From positions 499,866 through 563,865 of the forward strand of contig JBDRYS010000001.1 of NCBI GenBank assembly GCA_039803545.1: a stretch of DNA of 64,000 nt, read 5' to 3'. Both the position numbers and the translations under genes were made by a program. Of the stretch, positions 30,662-39,963 are shown in pieces. Each line of letters begins with the position of its first letter. Positions within the stretch are counted from its first letter, which is position 1. The notes beneath the pieces were generated by a model, which searched no databases, was not told the DNA's origin, and was given only the letters and a program-made list of their open reading frames with translations. Origin of the DNA: a candidate division WOR-3 bacterium (GTDB taxonomy: Bacteria; Hydrothermota; Hydrothermia; UBA1063).

Positions 30662-33600
30662 ATGGACAAAAAATCTTTACAAAATTCAAATCACGATTCA
30701 CTCATTAAATTAGCTGATAGTCTTGTTTCTGAAACAAGAAATTTACTCCGTGAAGCTAAAACTGAAGAAGATTTAAGAATAGGCTTTGAAAAACTTTTGG
30801 AACCGATTAGGTCAAAGTTAAATCTAAAATCAACCCCTAAATATGAAAAGTCGGTTTATAGCGGCCGTTCCGATGCGGTACATGGGCAGGTAATAATTGA
30901 ATACGAGCCTCCAGGATCATTTTCATCAAAGAAGAATGTAGAGCATGCCTACGAGCAGTTGGTAAATTACTTATCAGACGAAGCAAAAGAAACAAAATTA
31001 ACTCAATTAGTGGGAGTGGGCTTCGATGGTGAACAGATTTTCTTTGTTCAATATCAAGATAACGATTGGAAAACAATAGATAGAACCAAATTTATTAGAC
31101 GAGGGCCCTATGACTTTAATCCCGAAAGTGCCCGAACATTTTTGATACATTTGAGGGCTCTATCGCGGCTTCCCCTTACTGCTGAGAACCTTGCACAAAG
31201 ATTTGGTCCCCAAAGTGAACTGGCAACTAAAATGGTTTCTGCTCTTGCCAACGCTTTAGAATACTGGGGAAATCAAACACATATTAGAACATTTTTTAAC
31301 GAATGGAAAAGAATATTTGGTATCGTTTATGGCGAACAATTTACCAGCGGCCAACAAGGGAAAGAATACGAAACACTCTCGAAACTTTACAAAGTCGGCA
31401 AAGATACCGATTTTCAAGAACTTTTATTTTCTGTTCATACTTACTTTGCCTTTCTAATGAAACTTATCGCCGCAGAAATTTTAACCTTAAGAGAAACATC
31501 TTTTAGCTCTTCCCTCGCTTACGAACTCGTCCATATTTCTGATGACGAACTCAAGAGAAAGCTTGAAGATATAGAGAACGGTGGAATTTATGCCCAAAAA
31601 GGGATTACCAATTTTTTGGAAGGCGACTTTTTCCGCTGGTATCTTGACGCTTTTGATTCGCCAGAATTAAGAGATGCAATAAGAGAAACTGCCAGAACCC
31701 TTTCTGAATTTGAACCGGCGACCAGCACATTAGAGCCCATCTCAACCCGAGATCTTCTCAAAAAACTTTACCAGTATTTAGTTCCACAAGAAGTCCGCCA
31801 TCGCCTCGGTGAGTACTATACTCCCGATTGGTTAGCGGAATTGTTACTAAACGAGGTAGGTTATGACGGAAATAACTTCAAAAGATTTTTAGATCCAGCT
31901 TGCGGTTCAGGGACATTCTTAGTTTTAGCAATACAAAGAGCCATAAAGTGGGGAAGAGAAAATGGTCGACCAGATTTAGAAATAGCAAAAAGCATAAAAG
32001 CCAATATCTGGGGCTTCGATCTGAATCCTCTGGCTGTTATTGCTGCACGTACAAATTACCTGTTTGCTTTGGGAGATTTAGTGAATGAAGTATTAGATAA
32101 AGGAGGAACGATAGAGATTCCAATTTATCTTTGTGATTCTGTTTTAACACCAACAACGATAACCAGAGAAATTTACGGAGAATCTTTACTTGTCTCGACC
32201 TCTGTTGGAAAATTCAGGATACCAGCGGAATGGGTAAAAGATAGTTTTACATTAAACCGTGCTGCTCCGCTTGTTGAAGAAATGGTAAAGAATCAATACT
32301 CGGTTGATGAAGCAATGGAAAGATTCGAAAAAGAAGGATTAGTTTTACCATACAATAAACAAGTTGTAAGGGATTTTTATAATCAAATTTTAGAACTCGA
32401 AAAACAAAATAAAAACGGCATCTGGGCAAGATTTCTGAAAAACGCTTTTGCGCCAATGATCGCTGGCAAATTTGATTTTGTTGTCGGCAATCCGCCGTGG
32501 ATTATGTGGCAATATTTATCGAAAGAATATAGAGAAGCTACACAAAATCTATGGGAGAATTATGGATTGACTAAAATTGGAGAAACACGAAATGTTCTCA
32601 TTAGGGGCAGAAGAGATTTTTCAATGCTTTTTGTTTACACTTCTGCTGATTATTACTTAAAAGATGGCGCAAAATTAGGATTTCTTATAACTCAAGAAGT
32701 TTTTAAATCAAAAGGTGCTGGTGAGGGATTTAGAAGATTCCAACTTGGCGAAGGTAAATATCTAAAGGTATTAAAGGCTCACGATTTGGTTTCTATCCAA
32801 CCATTCGAGGGACCAGCTAATAAAACCGCTGCAATTATTCTTAAAAAAGGAGAGAAAACAGAATACCCTGTACCTTATATTCTTTGGACCAAAAAGAAAG
32901 GTGTTGGCAAAATTGCTACTGACAAATTATTAGATGAAGTATTGCCGCTTTTACAAAAGAAAAGACTCATTGCGCAACCGATTGGTTCATTTGTTGGTCC
33001 TTGGCAAACACAATTATCAGAATTAGAAGAATTACTAAAAATCCAAGGTAAAAATTATTATCAAGCTAATATAGGTGTCGTTGTTTCCCCTTATGGAGTA
33101 TTTTGGTTGAATGTAAAACAGGTTCTATCGAATGGCGATTTACTGATAGAAAATTTTAACGAAGAGGGAAAAGTCAAAATTCCAAAAGTTGAAGCAATAG
33201 TTGAGCAAGATTTGGTTTTTCCTGCAATAAGAAGTTCTGATATTCATAGATGGTCAGCGACTCCAGAAATTTTTGTTTTAATTACTCATCCAGCATCACA
33301 AATTCCATACAGTGAGACAACAATGAAAAATAAGTGGCCGAAAACTTACAGCTATCTGCTAAATTTTAAGGATATCTTAATGCAGATGGCTCTCTATAAG
33401 CATTTCCATGAACCTGTGGGTGGCCCATTTTATGGTGAGCGTAATATCGGGAAGCATATATTCTCTCCTTATAAAGTTGTATGGAGAAGACAAGCCAACG
33501 ATATAAATGCGGCCGTGGTCGTTCAACATAAAACCCCATTTGGATACAAAACAGTAGTTGTACTTGATCCTTCAGCGTTTTTTGCCACTGACTCCGAATC

Positions 33601-33892
33601 CGAAGCCCATTATCTCTGTGCCATTATCAACTCAAAACCGGTTCGCGATTTTATCAAATCCTTTTCTTCTGCTGGTCGGGGTTTTGGCACACCTTCGGTG
33701 ATGGAGCATGTTGGCATTCCAAAATTTGACCCCCAAAATCCGCTTCACCAAAAACTCGCCGAGATCTCCAAAAAATGCCACGAGCTTAAAGCTGAAGGCA
33801 AAGAAAAAGAAATTGAGGAATTAGAAAAAGAAAACGACAACTTAGTAAGGCAACTATTTAATATCCAGTTGCCTGAAAAGAAACAAAAATAG
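30662..33892 (+). CDS. Type IIG restriction-modification enzyme (fused nuclease, N6-adenine methylase and target recognition)
   Basis: A 1076-residue single-chain restriction-modification protein of the Eco57I-like kind. The N-terminal region (1-160) carries a PD-(D/E)xK-like layout with GRSDAVHG near 68 followed by VIIEYEPP; the usual lysine of ExK is E here. The methylase has motif I DPACGSGTF near 410 and motif IV NPPW near 612, the adenine-N6 type; a helical linker comes before it. The last 350 residues form the target-recognition part. It would methylate its own DNA and cut unmodified DNA. No separate methylase or specificity gene is present. The composition is slightly more AT-rich than neighbours, in line with a mobile defence gene. 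Confidence 0.88.
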   Translation: MDKKSLQNSNHDSLIKLADSLVSETRNLLREAKTEEDLRIGFEKLLEPIRSKLNLKSTPKYEKSVYSGRSDAVHGQVIIEYEPPGSFSSKKNVEHAYEQLVNYLSDEAKETKLTQLVGVGFDGEQIFFVQYQDNDWKTIDRTKFIRRGPYDFNPESARTFLIHLRALSRLPLTAENLAQRFGPQSELATKMVSALANALEYWGNQTHIRTFFNEWKRIFGIVYGEQFTSGQQGKEYETLSKLYKVGKDTDFQELLFSVHTYFAFLMKLIAAEILTLRETSFSSSLAYELVHISDDELKRKLEDIENGGIYAQKGITNFLEGDFFRWYLDAFDSPELRDAIRETARTLSEFEPATSTLEPISTRDLLKKLYQYLVPQEVRHRLGEYYTPDWLAELLLNEVGYDGNNFKRFLDPACGSGTFLVLAIQRAIKWGRENGRPDLEIAKSIKANIWGFDLNPLAVIAARTNYLFALGDLVNEVLDKGGTIEIPIYLCDSVLTPTTITREIYGESLLVSTSVGKFRIPAEWVKDSFTLNRAAPLVEEMVKNQYSVDEAMERFEKEGLVLPYNKQVVRDFYNQILELEKQNKNGIWARFLKNAFAPMIAGKFDFVVGNPPWIMWQYLSKEYREATQNLWENYGLTKIGETRNVLIRGRRDFSMLFVYTSADYYLKDGAKLGFLITQEVFKSKGAGEGFRRFQLGEGKYLKVLKAHDLVSIQPFEGPANKTAAIILKKGEKTEYPVPYILWTKKKGVGKIATDKLLDEVLPLLQKKRLIAQPIGSFVGPWQTQLSELEELLKIQGKNYYQANIGVVVSPYGVFWLNVKQVLSNGDLLIENFNEEGKVKIPKVEAIVEQDLVFPAIRSSDIHRWSATPEIFVLITHPASQIPYSETTMKNKWPKTYSYLLNFKDILMQMALYKHFHEPVGGPFYGERNIGKHIFSPYKVVWRRQANDINAAVVVQHKTPFGYKTVVVLDPSAFFATDSESEAHYLCAIINSKPVRDFIKSFSSAGRGFGTPSVMEHVGIPKFDPQNPLHQKLAEISKKCHELKAEGKEKEIEELEKENDNLVRQLFNIQLPEKKQK

Positions 33893-34059
33893 GGTTCTAT
33901 TATCGAAACCTTTTTACGACATTTTCCGTTTTGAAATTTCTCGACATGCGAAATTAAAGGCACTTTAAAAGTCCAGACGGATAAAGGCACTAATTAATCA
34001 AAGCTCATTTTGATCGCTGGGCTGGTAAAGTATTAACTCAGATGCAGCTGTTAACTTCC

Positions 34060-34800
34060 TTAATACTGTGACCCTGAGGAACTACCTGTCCCCCTGACGA
34101 TATCAACACTCTTTGAAGCGCCAATTCTGGAGGCTCCCGCCTTTACCATTTTGAGAGCATCCTCGTAGGTTCTGATGCCACCTGCAGCCTTTACCTTTAC
34201 CCTGTCACCCGCAGTATTGCTTAAAATTAACACATCGTACACCGTTGCACCACCCTTCCCAAAACCCGTTGAGGTCTTCACAAAATCGGCACCACTATCG
34301 GCACAAAGTTTCGTTGCTATCACCTTTTCTTCGTCTTCCAAATAGCACGTTTCAATAATGACCTTAAGAATCTTATCCCCTATGATTTTCTTTATTCCCG
34401 CAATTTCAGCTGAAACATAGTCAAGATCCCTTTCCTTCAGCTTACCTATATTGATCACCATATCAATTTCATCTGCACCGTCTTCTACCGCCCTTTCGGC
34501 CTCCCTAATCTTCAATTCCATAGTGTTCTGGCCCAATGGAAAGCCCACAACAGAACAAACTTTTACCTCGCTCCCCTTAGTAAGTTCCTTTGCCAGTTTA
34601 ACATTGACAGGATTAACACAGACACTAAAGAAACCATACTCTATTGCCTCTTTTACAAGTTTTTCGATATCAGCCTTCGTTGCAAAAGCATTTAAATTCG
34701 TGTGGTCAATCATCTTAGCAAGGCGCGAAGGTTCAATTTTTTCATATTCTCCCTTTTCGATTTTTTCGGCAATTTTTTTGAGTTCATCAAAATTCACCAT
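34060..34800 (-). CDS. deoC: Deoxyribose-phosphate aldolase
   Basis: Splits 2-deoxyribose 5-phosphate into glyceraldehyde 3-phosphate and acetaldehyde (nucleoside salvage). The Schiff-base lysine is in DFVKTSTGF, with partner residues in ADEIDMVINIG and VKAAGGIR. At 246 residues it has the short class I DeoC length plus a 30-residue N-terminal extension. The ATG at 34800 with AAGGAGGG upstream is chosen over an upstream codon that would start before the ribosome site. The gene is monocistronic and divergent from the M16 pair. A TATAAT is present on the minus strand about 35 bases upstream without a clear -35. Confidence 0.93.
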   Translation of the reverse strand: MVNFDELKKIAEKIEKGEYEKIEPSRLAKMIDHTNLNAFATKADIEKLVKEAIEYGFFSVCVNPVNVKLAKELTKGSEVKVCSVVGFPLGQNTMELKIREAERAVEDGADEIDMVINIGKLKERDLDYVSAEIAGIKKIIGDKILKVIIETCYLEDEEKVIATKLCADSGADFVKTSTGFGKGGATVYDVLILSNTAGDRVKVKAAGGIRTYEDALKMVKAGASRIGASKSVDIVRGTGSSSGSQY

Positions 34801-34901
34801 AATCCCTCCTTGTTGTAATTTATTATAATGATTAACCATCGAATAGCCCTAAAAGATAGTTCGTGATACAAACAATATAATTTAGAGCAAAAGGAGGCTA
34901 A

Positions 34902-36323
34902 ATGAGGATTTTACTTCTTTTACTAACACTTACAACCTCTGGTAAACCCATAACTATGTATACCTTAGAAAACGGCCTGCGAGTGGTCTTCGTGCAGGAC
35001 AGGACACTCCCGGTCTTCTTAGGCTTTATTCAGTTCAATACCGGCTCTGCCGACGAATTCCCTGGACTCACAGGTACATCTCACCTGTTGGAACATATGC
35101 TTTTTAAGGGGACAAAAAAACTGGGAACCACCAACTATAAGGAAGAAGAAAAACTGAACCGCAAATTGGATGAGCTCTACCAGCAGTTAGAGATTGCAAA
35201 AGACGACTCTTCTAAGAAGGTTTTGTTATCGCGAATCGACAGCATTAAACAGGAACTTAAAAAATATATAGTCTCTGAAGAAATCTGGCGAATTTATCTA
35301 TCCCACGGCGGCTCAATGATGAACGCATCCACATCAAAGGTTAGCACTCAGTATTATGTAATGCTACCATCGAACAAAAAGGAATTGTGGTACAAAGTGG
35401 AATCGGATAGGTTCAAAAACCTCGTATTACGCGAATTTTACTCCGAAAGGGACGTTGTAAATGAGGAAAGGAGGATGGGAGAAAACAATCCTTACAATAA
35501 GATATGGGATGCTCTGATGGCTACGGTGTACTATGCATCGCCATTGAGGTGGCCAGTTGTTGGATGGGAAGATGATATAATGAATGTCAAGCCCTACCAA
35601 GTTATGTGGTACTACAAAACCCATTATACTCCTGACAACTGTGTCATCGTTTTAGTTGGAGATGTGGAACCAGAAGAAGATATTAAACTTATTAAGAAAT
35701 ACTTTGGAGACTGGAGCGGTAAAAAACTCAAAATCTCAAGATATACGAAGGAACCTCCTCAAAGGGGTGTGAGGCGTGTTAGCGTAAAATCTTATGGAAA
35801 ACCCACAATAGCAATCGGCTTTCAAGGGCCATATTATCCCGAAAAGGAGTACTACGCCCTTTCTATTTTCTCCTTTATATTTGGCGAATCCGACGCATCA
35901 ATTATGAAAAAGTCCCTTGAGGAGAAAGGAATGGCCTCAAATACCTACTCTTTCAACATAGATTGGGACGGGAAAGGTCCTTCCCTATTCGGCATCTACC
36001 TCTACCCTGCCCCAGGAATTTCAATGGATTCATTAGAAAAAAGAGTATTCGAACTCATAGATTCCCTCAAAAATGCCGGGATCGATGAGCATTTGCTTAA
36101 AAAGGCGAAGAATAACTACAAGATGTATTATGTAACAAGGCAAAGAAACCCTCTAAGCTTTGCCTTTACGATCTCAAGGGGCGTAAGGCTATTCAACAAC
36201 CCTGAATTTTACAAGAAAGAAATCGAAATTATTGAATCCATTCAGTCTGAGGACGTAATAAACGCCGTTAAAAAGTACCTAAGAAAAGACAATGCATCCA
36301 TAGTAACCTTAGGAGGTGAGTGA
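34902..36323 (+). CDS. M16 zinc metallopeptidase, catalytic subunit, exported
   Basis: A 473-residue M16 (insulinase/PqqL-like) peptidase with a signal peptide. The zinc motif HxxEH is seen in HLLEHMLF near residue 60, and the downstream glutamate in VVNEERRMGENNP near 186. M16 enzymes form a clam of two halves; the second half is the next gene. AAAGGAGG lies before the ATG and a TATAAT at 34876-34881 suggests a promoter in the short divergent gap. It probably digests peptides in the periplasm. Confidence 0.93.
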   Translation: MRILLLLLTLTTSGKPITMYTLENGLRVVFVQDRTLPVFLGFIQFNTGSADEFPGLTGTSHLLEHMLFKGTKKLGTTNYKEEEKLNRKLDELYQQLEIAKDDSSKKVLLSRIDSIKQELKKYIVSEEIWRIYLSHGGSMMNASTSKVSTQYYVMLPSNKKELWYKVESDRFKNLVLREFYSERDVVNEERRMGENNPYNKIWDALMATVYYASPLRWPVVGWEDDIMNVKPYQVMWYYKTHYTPDNCVIVLVGDVEPEEDIKLIKKYFGDWSGKKLKISRYTKEPPQRGVRRVSVKSYGKPTIAIGFQGPYYPEKEYYALSIFSFIFGESDASIMKKSLEEKGMASNTYSFNIDWDGKGPSLFGIYLYPAPGISMDSLEKRVFELIDSLKNAGIDEHLLKKAKNNYKMYYVTRQRNPLSFAFTISRGVRLFNNPEFYKKEIEIIESIQSEDVINAVKKYLRKDNASIVTLGGE

Positions 36324-37741
36324 TGTTTAGAATTTTGCTTGGTGTTTTACTTCTCTTTTCTTTTGTTTTCGGTGGAAATCAGGAATCTCCGATGTCACGA
36401 GAAATCAAAAAAATGAAATTCAAACCGTTAAAGTGGGAGGTTCCTGAAGTTGGAAAAGATATAAACAAAATTGTGCTTCCTTCGGGTGTGACCGTCTATT
36501 CTAAGGAAAATCATACCCTTCCCCTCATTGAAGTTACCGTCTTTGTTAAAGGTGGACCAGCCTATCTACCCGAGGGATATGGGCTAATCCCAGAACTACT
36601 AATAAGAAATATGCTAAAGGGCGGTACGAGAAGTTTCAGCCCCGAAGAATTGATCGACTCCATAGAGTACAACGCTATTCAAATTAATCACCGTGCGGAG
36701 AATGAATATTGCTCTATTACTTTTACCTTCGATCCAAAGGTTAAAGACATCGCTGAAAAGCTTATTTACGAAATCCTTTTCGCACCAAGGATTGACGAAA
36801 AGGTATTGAAAGTAGAAAAATCGAGATTAATGGACGATTGGAGGAGAACCCTTGACGACCCTGATGAAGTGATAAACACTCTTAGCACAATGATCTTATA
36901 CAAAGGCACAACCCTTGAAAGTCCACCCGATACGATGAAAGTACTAAATATAACCCGCGAAGAATTGTTGAAAATTCACAGAACACTCTTCCAGCCAAAG
37001 AATATAACAGTTTCCATTGTTGGAGATTTCGTTAAAGACTGGCCACAAGCCTTTGCACAATTCGCTTTTAGTGATTCGCTAAATGATACCCTCGAGCTAA
37101 CTTCACCAAAGGCTTTACCTGTCGAAGGTAAGAAGGTCTATTTCTGCCAGAGACCCATAGAGCAAGGTTATGTTATGCTGGTGGGCGAAGCTCCAAATGG
37201 CTACTTTGAAGATGTATTCAAATTATTTATACTCGGTGACATTCTCGGAGGTGGCTTTAACTCCAAAATAGTTTCAAAGGTCAGGAATGAACTGGGATTA
37301 GCTTATGAAACTTACGCTTATTTCAGTATTTTGAGCAACATAAAGGGAGGATTCTACTCTTTCACGGCTACGCGGAGCGATGCGGTGGGCACCTCGATTT
37401 ACTATATCTTTGACGCCATAAATCAAATGGTGAACGGTCAAATATCGGAAGAAGAACTTAAATTCTCCAAAGACTCTTTTTTGAATTCAACTGTTACTTC
37501 CATAAGAAGTGATTGGGCCTACGTGCAAAGACTTGCATTAAGAAGCCTCTTTGGATTCCCCGATGATTACTTTGTCAAAATGCAAAAGGCCATTGACAAA
37601 ATCACCTTGGATGACATTAAAGAGGCCTCAAAAAGGTATCTAAAACCCGACGAAATTTCCCTTGTCGTAGTGGGGGACAGCACCAAATTAAATCTTAATG
37701 AACTGGCAAGGTACGGAGAGATAGTGAGGCTGAACTTCTGA
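36320..37741 (+). CDS. M16 family non-catalytic partner subunit, exported
   Basis: A 473-residue M16-fold protein with a signal peptide (MFRILLGVLLLFSFVFGG). At the place where HxxEH should be, it reads LLIRNMLKGG, so it lacks the zinc ligands. Such inactive halves pair with the catalytic subunit and supply the R/Y substrate-binding contacts, with the C-terminal domain seen around GLAYETYAYFS. It overlaps the catalytic gene by 4 bases, supporting equal production of the two halves. Confidence 0.92.
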   Translation: MMFRILLGVLLLFSFVFGGNQESPMSREIKKMKFKPLKWEVPEVGKDINKIVLPSGVTVYSKENHTLPLIEVTVFVKGGPAYLPEGYGLIPELLIRNMLKGGTRSFSPEELIDSIEYNAIQINHRAENEYCSITFTFDPKVKDIAEKLIYEILFAPRIDEKVLKVEKSRLMDDWRRTLDDPDEVINTLSTMILYKGTTLESPPDTMKVLNITREELLKIHRTLFQPKNITVSIVGDFVKDWPQAFAQFAFSDSLNDTLELTSPKALPVEGKKVYFCQRPIEQGYVMLVGEAPNGYFEDVFKLFILGDILGGGFNSKIVSKVRNELGLAYETYAYFSILSNIKGGFYSFTATRSDAVGTSIYYIFDAINQMVNGQISEEELKFSKDSFLNSTVTSIRSDWAYVQRLALRSLFGFPDDYFVKMQKAIDKITLDDIKEASKRYLKPDEISLVVVGDSTKLNLNELARYGEIVRLNF

Positions 37742-37806
37742 GCCAAGGTACGCCAATAAATTAACAAGCAGTTTACTTTACGAAAAATTTGATTAAAAAT
37801 TCTTTT

Positions 37807-38502
37807 ATGCAAATTTTCATAGGAACATCGGGTTGGAGATATTCCTGGAACCTTGGTAATTCCTTAGATTGGTACATTAAGAACTCCAATCTCAACGCGG
37901 TAGAACTAAATGCCTCCTTTTATAGGTTCCCCTTCCCGTCACAGGTTAAAGGCTGGTCAAAAACTTGTAGTCAATTGAGATGGGCAGTAAAGGTCACCCG
38001 AAGGATAACCCATATACATAAATTCAACGACGAATCTTTGGGTATATGGGAAGATTTTAAAAAGCTTTTTGAACCACTTGACCTTTGCGTTGATTTTTAT
38101 CTCTTTCAGCTTCCGCCCTCTCTCAAAATAGATTCAATTGATAAAATCCAGAAATTTGCCACTTTTGCGAATCTTGGTCAAAGGTTTGCCCTTGAGCCAA
38201 GAAACCTAACATGGTTTTCTGATGAGACTATTGGTTGGGCGAAATCCCTTGGTATAACATTGGTTTCAGTCGATGCACCAAATTTACCGAGGACAATTTT
38301 CAATGTAAATGGTATTGTCTATTTAAGAATGCATGGACGTGATAGGTGGTATTCCTACGAATATTCAGAAAGGGAATTAAAAGAAGTGGCTACAAAAATC
38401 CTCGAGACGAATCCTGAAAAGGTTTATGTATTTTTCAACAATGACTATGCAATGTTAAAAAACGCCCAGGAGTTGGCAAAGATTTTAAACACCCTGCTGT
38501 AA
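37807..38502 (+). CDS. DUF72 (YecE-like) protein
   Basis: A TIM-barrel protein of the DUF72 family: IFIGTSGWRYSWN at the N-terminus, NAVELNASFYRFP, WAVKVTRRITH, and LRMHGRDRWYSY near the end are all typical. At 232 residues it is close to the family norm. Biochemical function is unknown. The ATG at 37807 is chosen over a TTG 18 bases earlier. It has no ribosome site; a weak TTTACT/16 bp/TAAAAA pair ends seven bases before this ATG, another possible leaderless gene. Confidence 0.87.
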   Translation: MQIFIGTSGWRYSWNLGNSLDWYIKNSNLNAVELNASFYRFPFPSQVKGWSKTCSQLRWAVKVTRRITHIHKFNDESLGIWEDFKKLFEPLDLCVDFYLFQLPPSLKIDSIDKIQKFATFANLGQRFALEPRNLTWFSDETIGWAKSLGITLVSVDAPNLPRTIFNVNGIVYLRMHGRDRWYSYEYSERELKEVATKILETNPEKVYVFFNNDYAMLKNAQELAKILNTLL

Positions 38503-38549
38503 AAATTCACAATTTTGAGGTTATAATTAAGTTAAGAAAAGGAGGCATT

Positions 38550-39041
38550 ATGGATCTGAGCAAATACACATTAAAGGATATCATTCTTACGGCGCTTAAA
38601 AGCGAAGTGGAGTCGAAAGACCTTTATGAAAAAATGAAAAATAGGGTCTCAAATTTCGTACTGAGAGACAAATTCGATTTCCTTGCAAAGGAAGAGGAAA
38701 AACACAGAGTCTTTTTCGAGAAAATGTTCACACAAAACTTTCCCGGCGAAACAGTAGCGCTCCCAGATAAATCCCCTGTCCCACTCCCAGAAATCGGACC
38801 CGAGGTCGAAAAGTTACCCATTTCTGAGGTCCTTGAAATCGCAATGAAAGCAGAACTAAAAGCCTCTGAGTTTTACAAATCTATGATGGAACTGTTTTCC
38901 GATGAGATGATAAGGAAAACCTTAGAATATATTTCGACCGTTGAGCTTTCACATTACAAGCTCCTGGAAATAGAAAGAGACTATGCAAAGAAATTCGAAG
39001 ATTACGAGGTTGAGTGGCCCGGCTTCCATATAGGTGCTTAA
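38550..39041 (+). CDS. Ferritin-like (rubrerythrin-type) diiron protein
   Basis: A 163-residue four-helix-bundle protein. Paired carboxylate motifs are seen in the first half (LKSEVESKDLYEK, then FLAKEEEKHRVFFEKM) and repeated in the second (MKAELKASEFYKSM, then ISTVELSHYKLLEIE), the layout of rubrerythrin-family diiron domains. No rubredoxin domain (CxxC) follows. Likely a peroxide or iron-handling protein in anaerobe oxidative-stress defence. AAAAGGAGG stands before the ATG and a TATAAT lies about 25 bases upstream. Confidence 0.85.
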   Translation: MDLSKYTLKDIILTALKSEVESKDLYEKMKNRVSNFVLRDKFDFLAKEEEKHRVFFEKMFTQNFPGETVALPDKSPVPLPEIGPEVEKLPISEVLEIAMKAELKASEFYKSMMELFSDEMIRKTLEYISTVELSHYKLLEIERDYAKKFEDYEVEWPGFHIGA

Positions 39042-39069
39042 AAAAACTTAAGTATTAACTTTCATATAA

Positions 39070-39963
39070 ATGATCTATGCTATACTTTCTGTTCTCTTAT
39101 GGTCGACACAAGCAACCGCTTTTAAGCTTACCCTAAGGTATACAAACCAGTTTGGTTTGCTTGTCCTTTCTTCCTCTACATCTTTAATAGTTTATCTAAT
39201 ATGGCTTACAGTTACGAACAAGTTCACCGATCAGGTCAAAAACTTTGGAAGAAATACAAAATCCCTAATCCTCGGCTTTCTAAACCCTTTCCTCTATTAT
39301 ATCGTCCTCTTTACCGCTTATAGTTTGCTAAAGGCTCAAGAGGCCCTCGTCCTCAATTATTTATGGCCAATAGTTTTAACTATTTTGAGCTCTGTACTTT
39401 TAAAAAAGCCTTTGACCCCCGTAAAGCTAATTGCTCTCTTTTTAAGTTTTTCTGGTGCCTTCATAACAATAACCCAGGGTAACGTAAAAAACCTCTCCTT
39501 TAAAAACCCATTGGGAGTTATCTTAGCTCTATTGAGTACAGTTATATGGGCACTTTACTGGCTTCTAAATATGACCGATAAAAGGGAAACAGAAACAAAA
39601 CTCTTTTATAACTTCTTGTTCGGCGATCTCTACCTGTTGATCTTTACACTTATCTTAAGGCCCGTTAAAATAAGCTCGACCACTGCCTTACTTGGGGGAA
39701 TATATGTTGGACTCTTTGAGATGGGGATCACCTTTTTGCTGTGGCTTAAAGCCTTGAGCACCATCAAAGACACAGCAAGGGTAAGCAATCTTATCTATTT
39801 TGCCCCCTTTCTTTCGTTACTGTTCATTTCATTAGTTCTAAAGGAGAAAATTTATACATCAACAATCATAGGGCTTGTCCTCATAATTTCAGGGGTGCTT
39901 CTTCAGGAATATCTTCATACTAAAAGGGGCTCAAAAAATGCTGTTAATATTGTTCGTAACTAA
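39070..39963 (+). CDS. EamA/DMT-family membrane transporter
   Basis: A 297-residue protein with ten membrane helices in two EamA halves: WSTQATAFKLTLRY starts the first, and LGVILALLSTVIWALYWLL the second. The drug/metabolite superfamily exports amino acids, metabolites or drugs; the substrate is not predictable. No ribosome site precedes the ATG and a TATTAA box sits close upstream, possibly another short-leader transcript. Its end overlaps the next gene by 26 bases. Confidence 0.9.
   Translation: MIYAILSVLLWSTQATAFKLTLRYTNQFGLLVLSSSTSLIVYLIWLTVTNKFTDQVKNFGRNTKSLILGFLNPFLYYIVLFTAYSLLKAQEALVLNYLWPIVLTILSSVLLKKPLTPVKLIALFLSFSGAFITITQGNVKNLSFKNPLGVILALLSTVIWALYWLLNMTDKRETETKLFYNFLFGDLYLLIFTLILRPVKISSTTALLGGIYVGLFEMGITFLLWLKALSTIKDTARVSNLIYFAPFLSLLFISLVLKEKIYTSTIIGLVLIISGVLLQEYLHTKRGSKNAVNIVRN

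Noticed and set aside
33893-33930. Terminator after the type IIG gene
   Set aside because: GGGTTC and GAAACC before T5 pair only partly; too weak to call.
34853-34881. Full promoter before the M16 pair
   Set aside because: TATAAT is clear at 34876-34881 but no acceptable -35 box lies at 16-18 bases; I kept it only as a remark.
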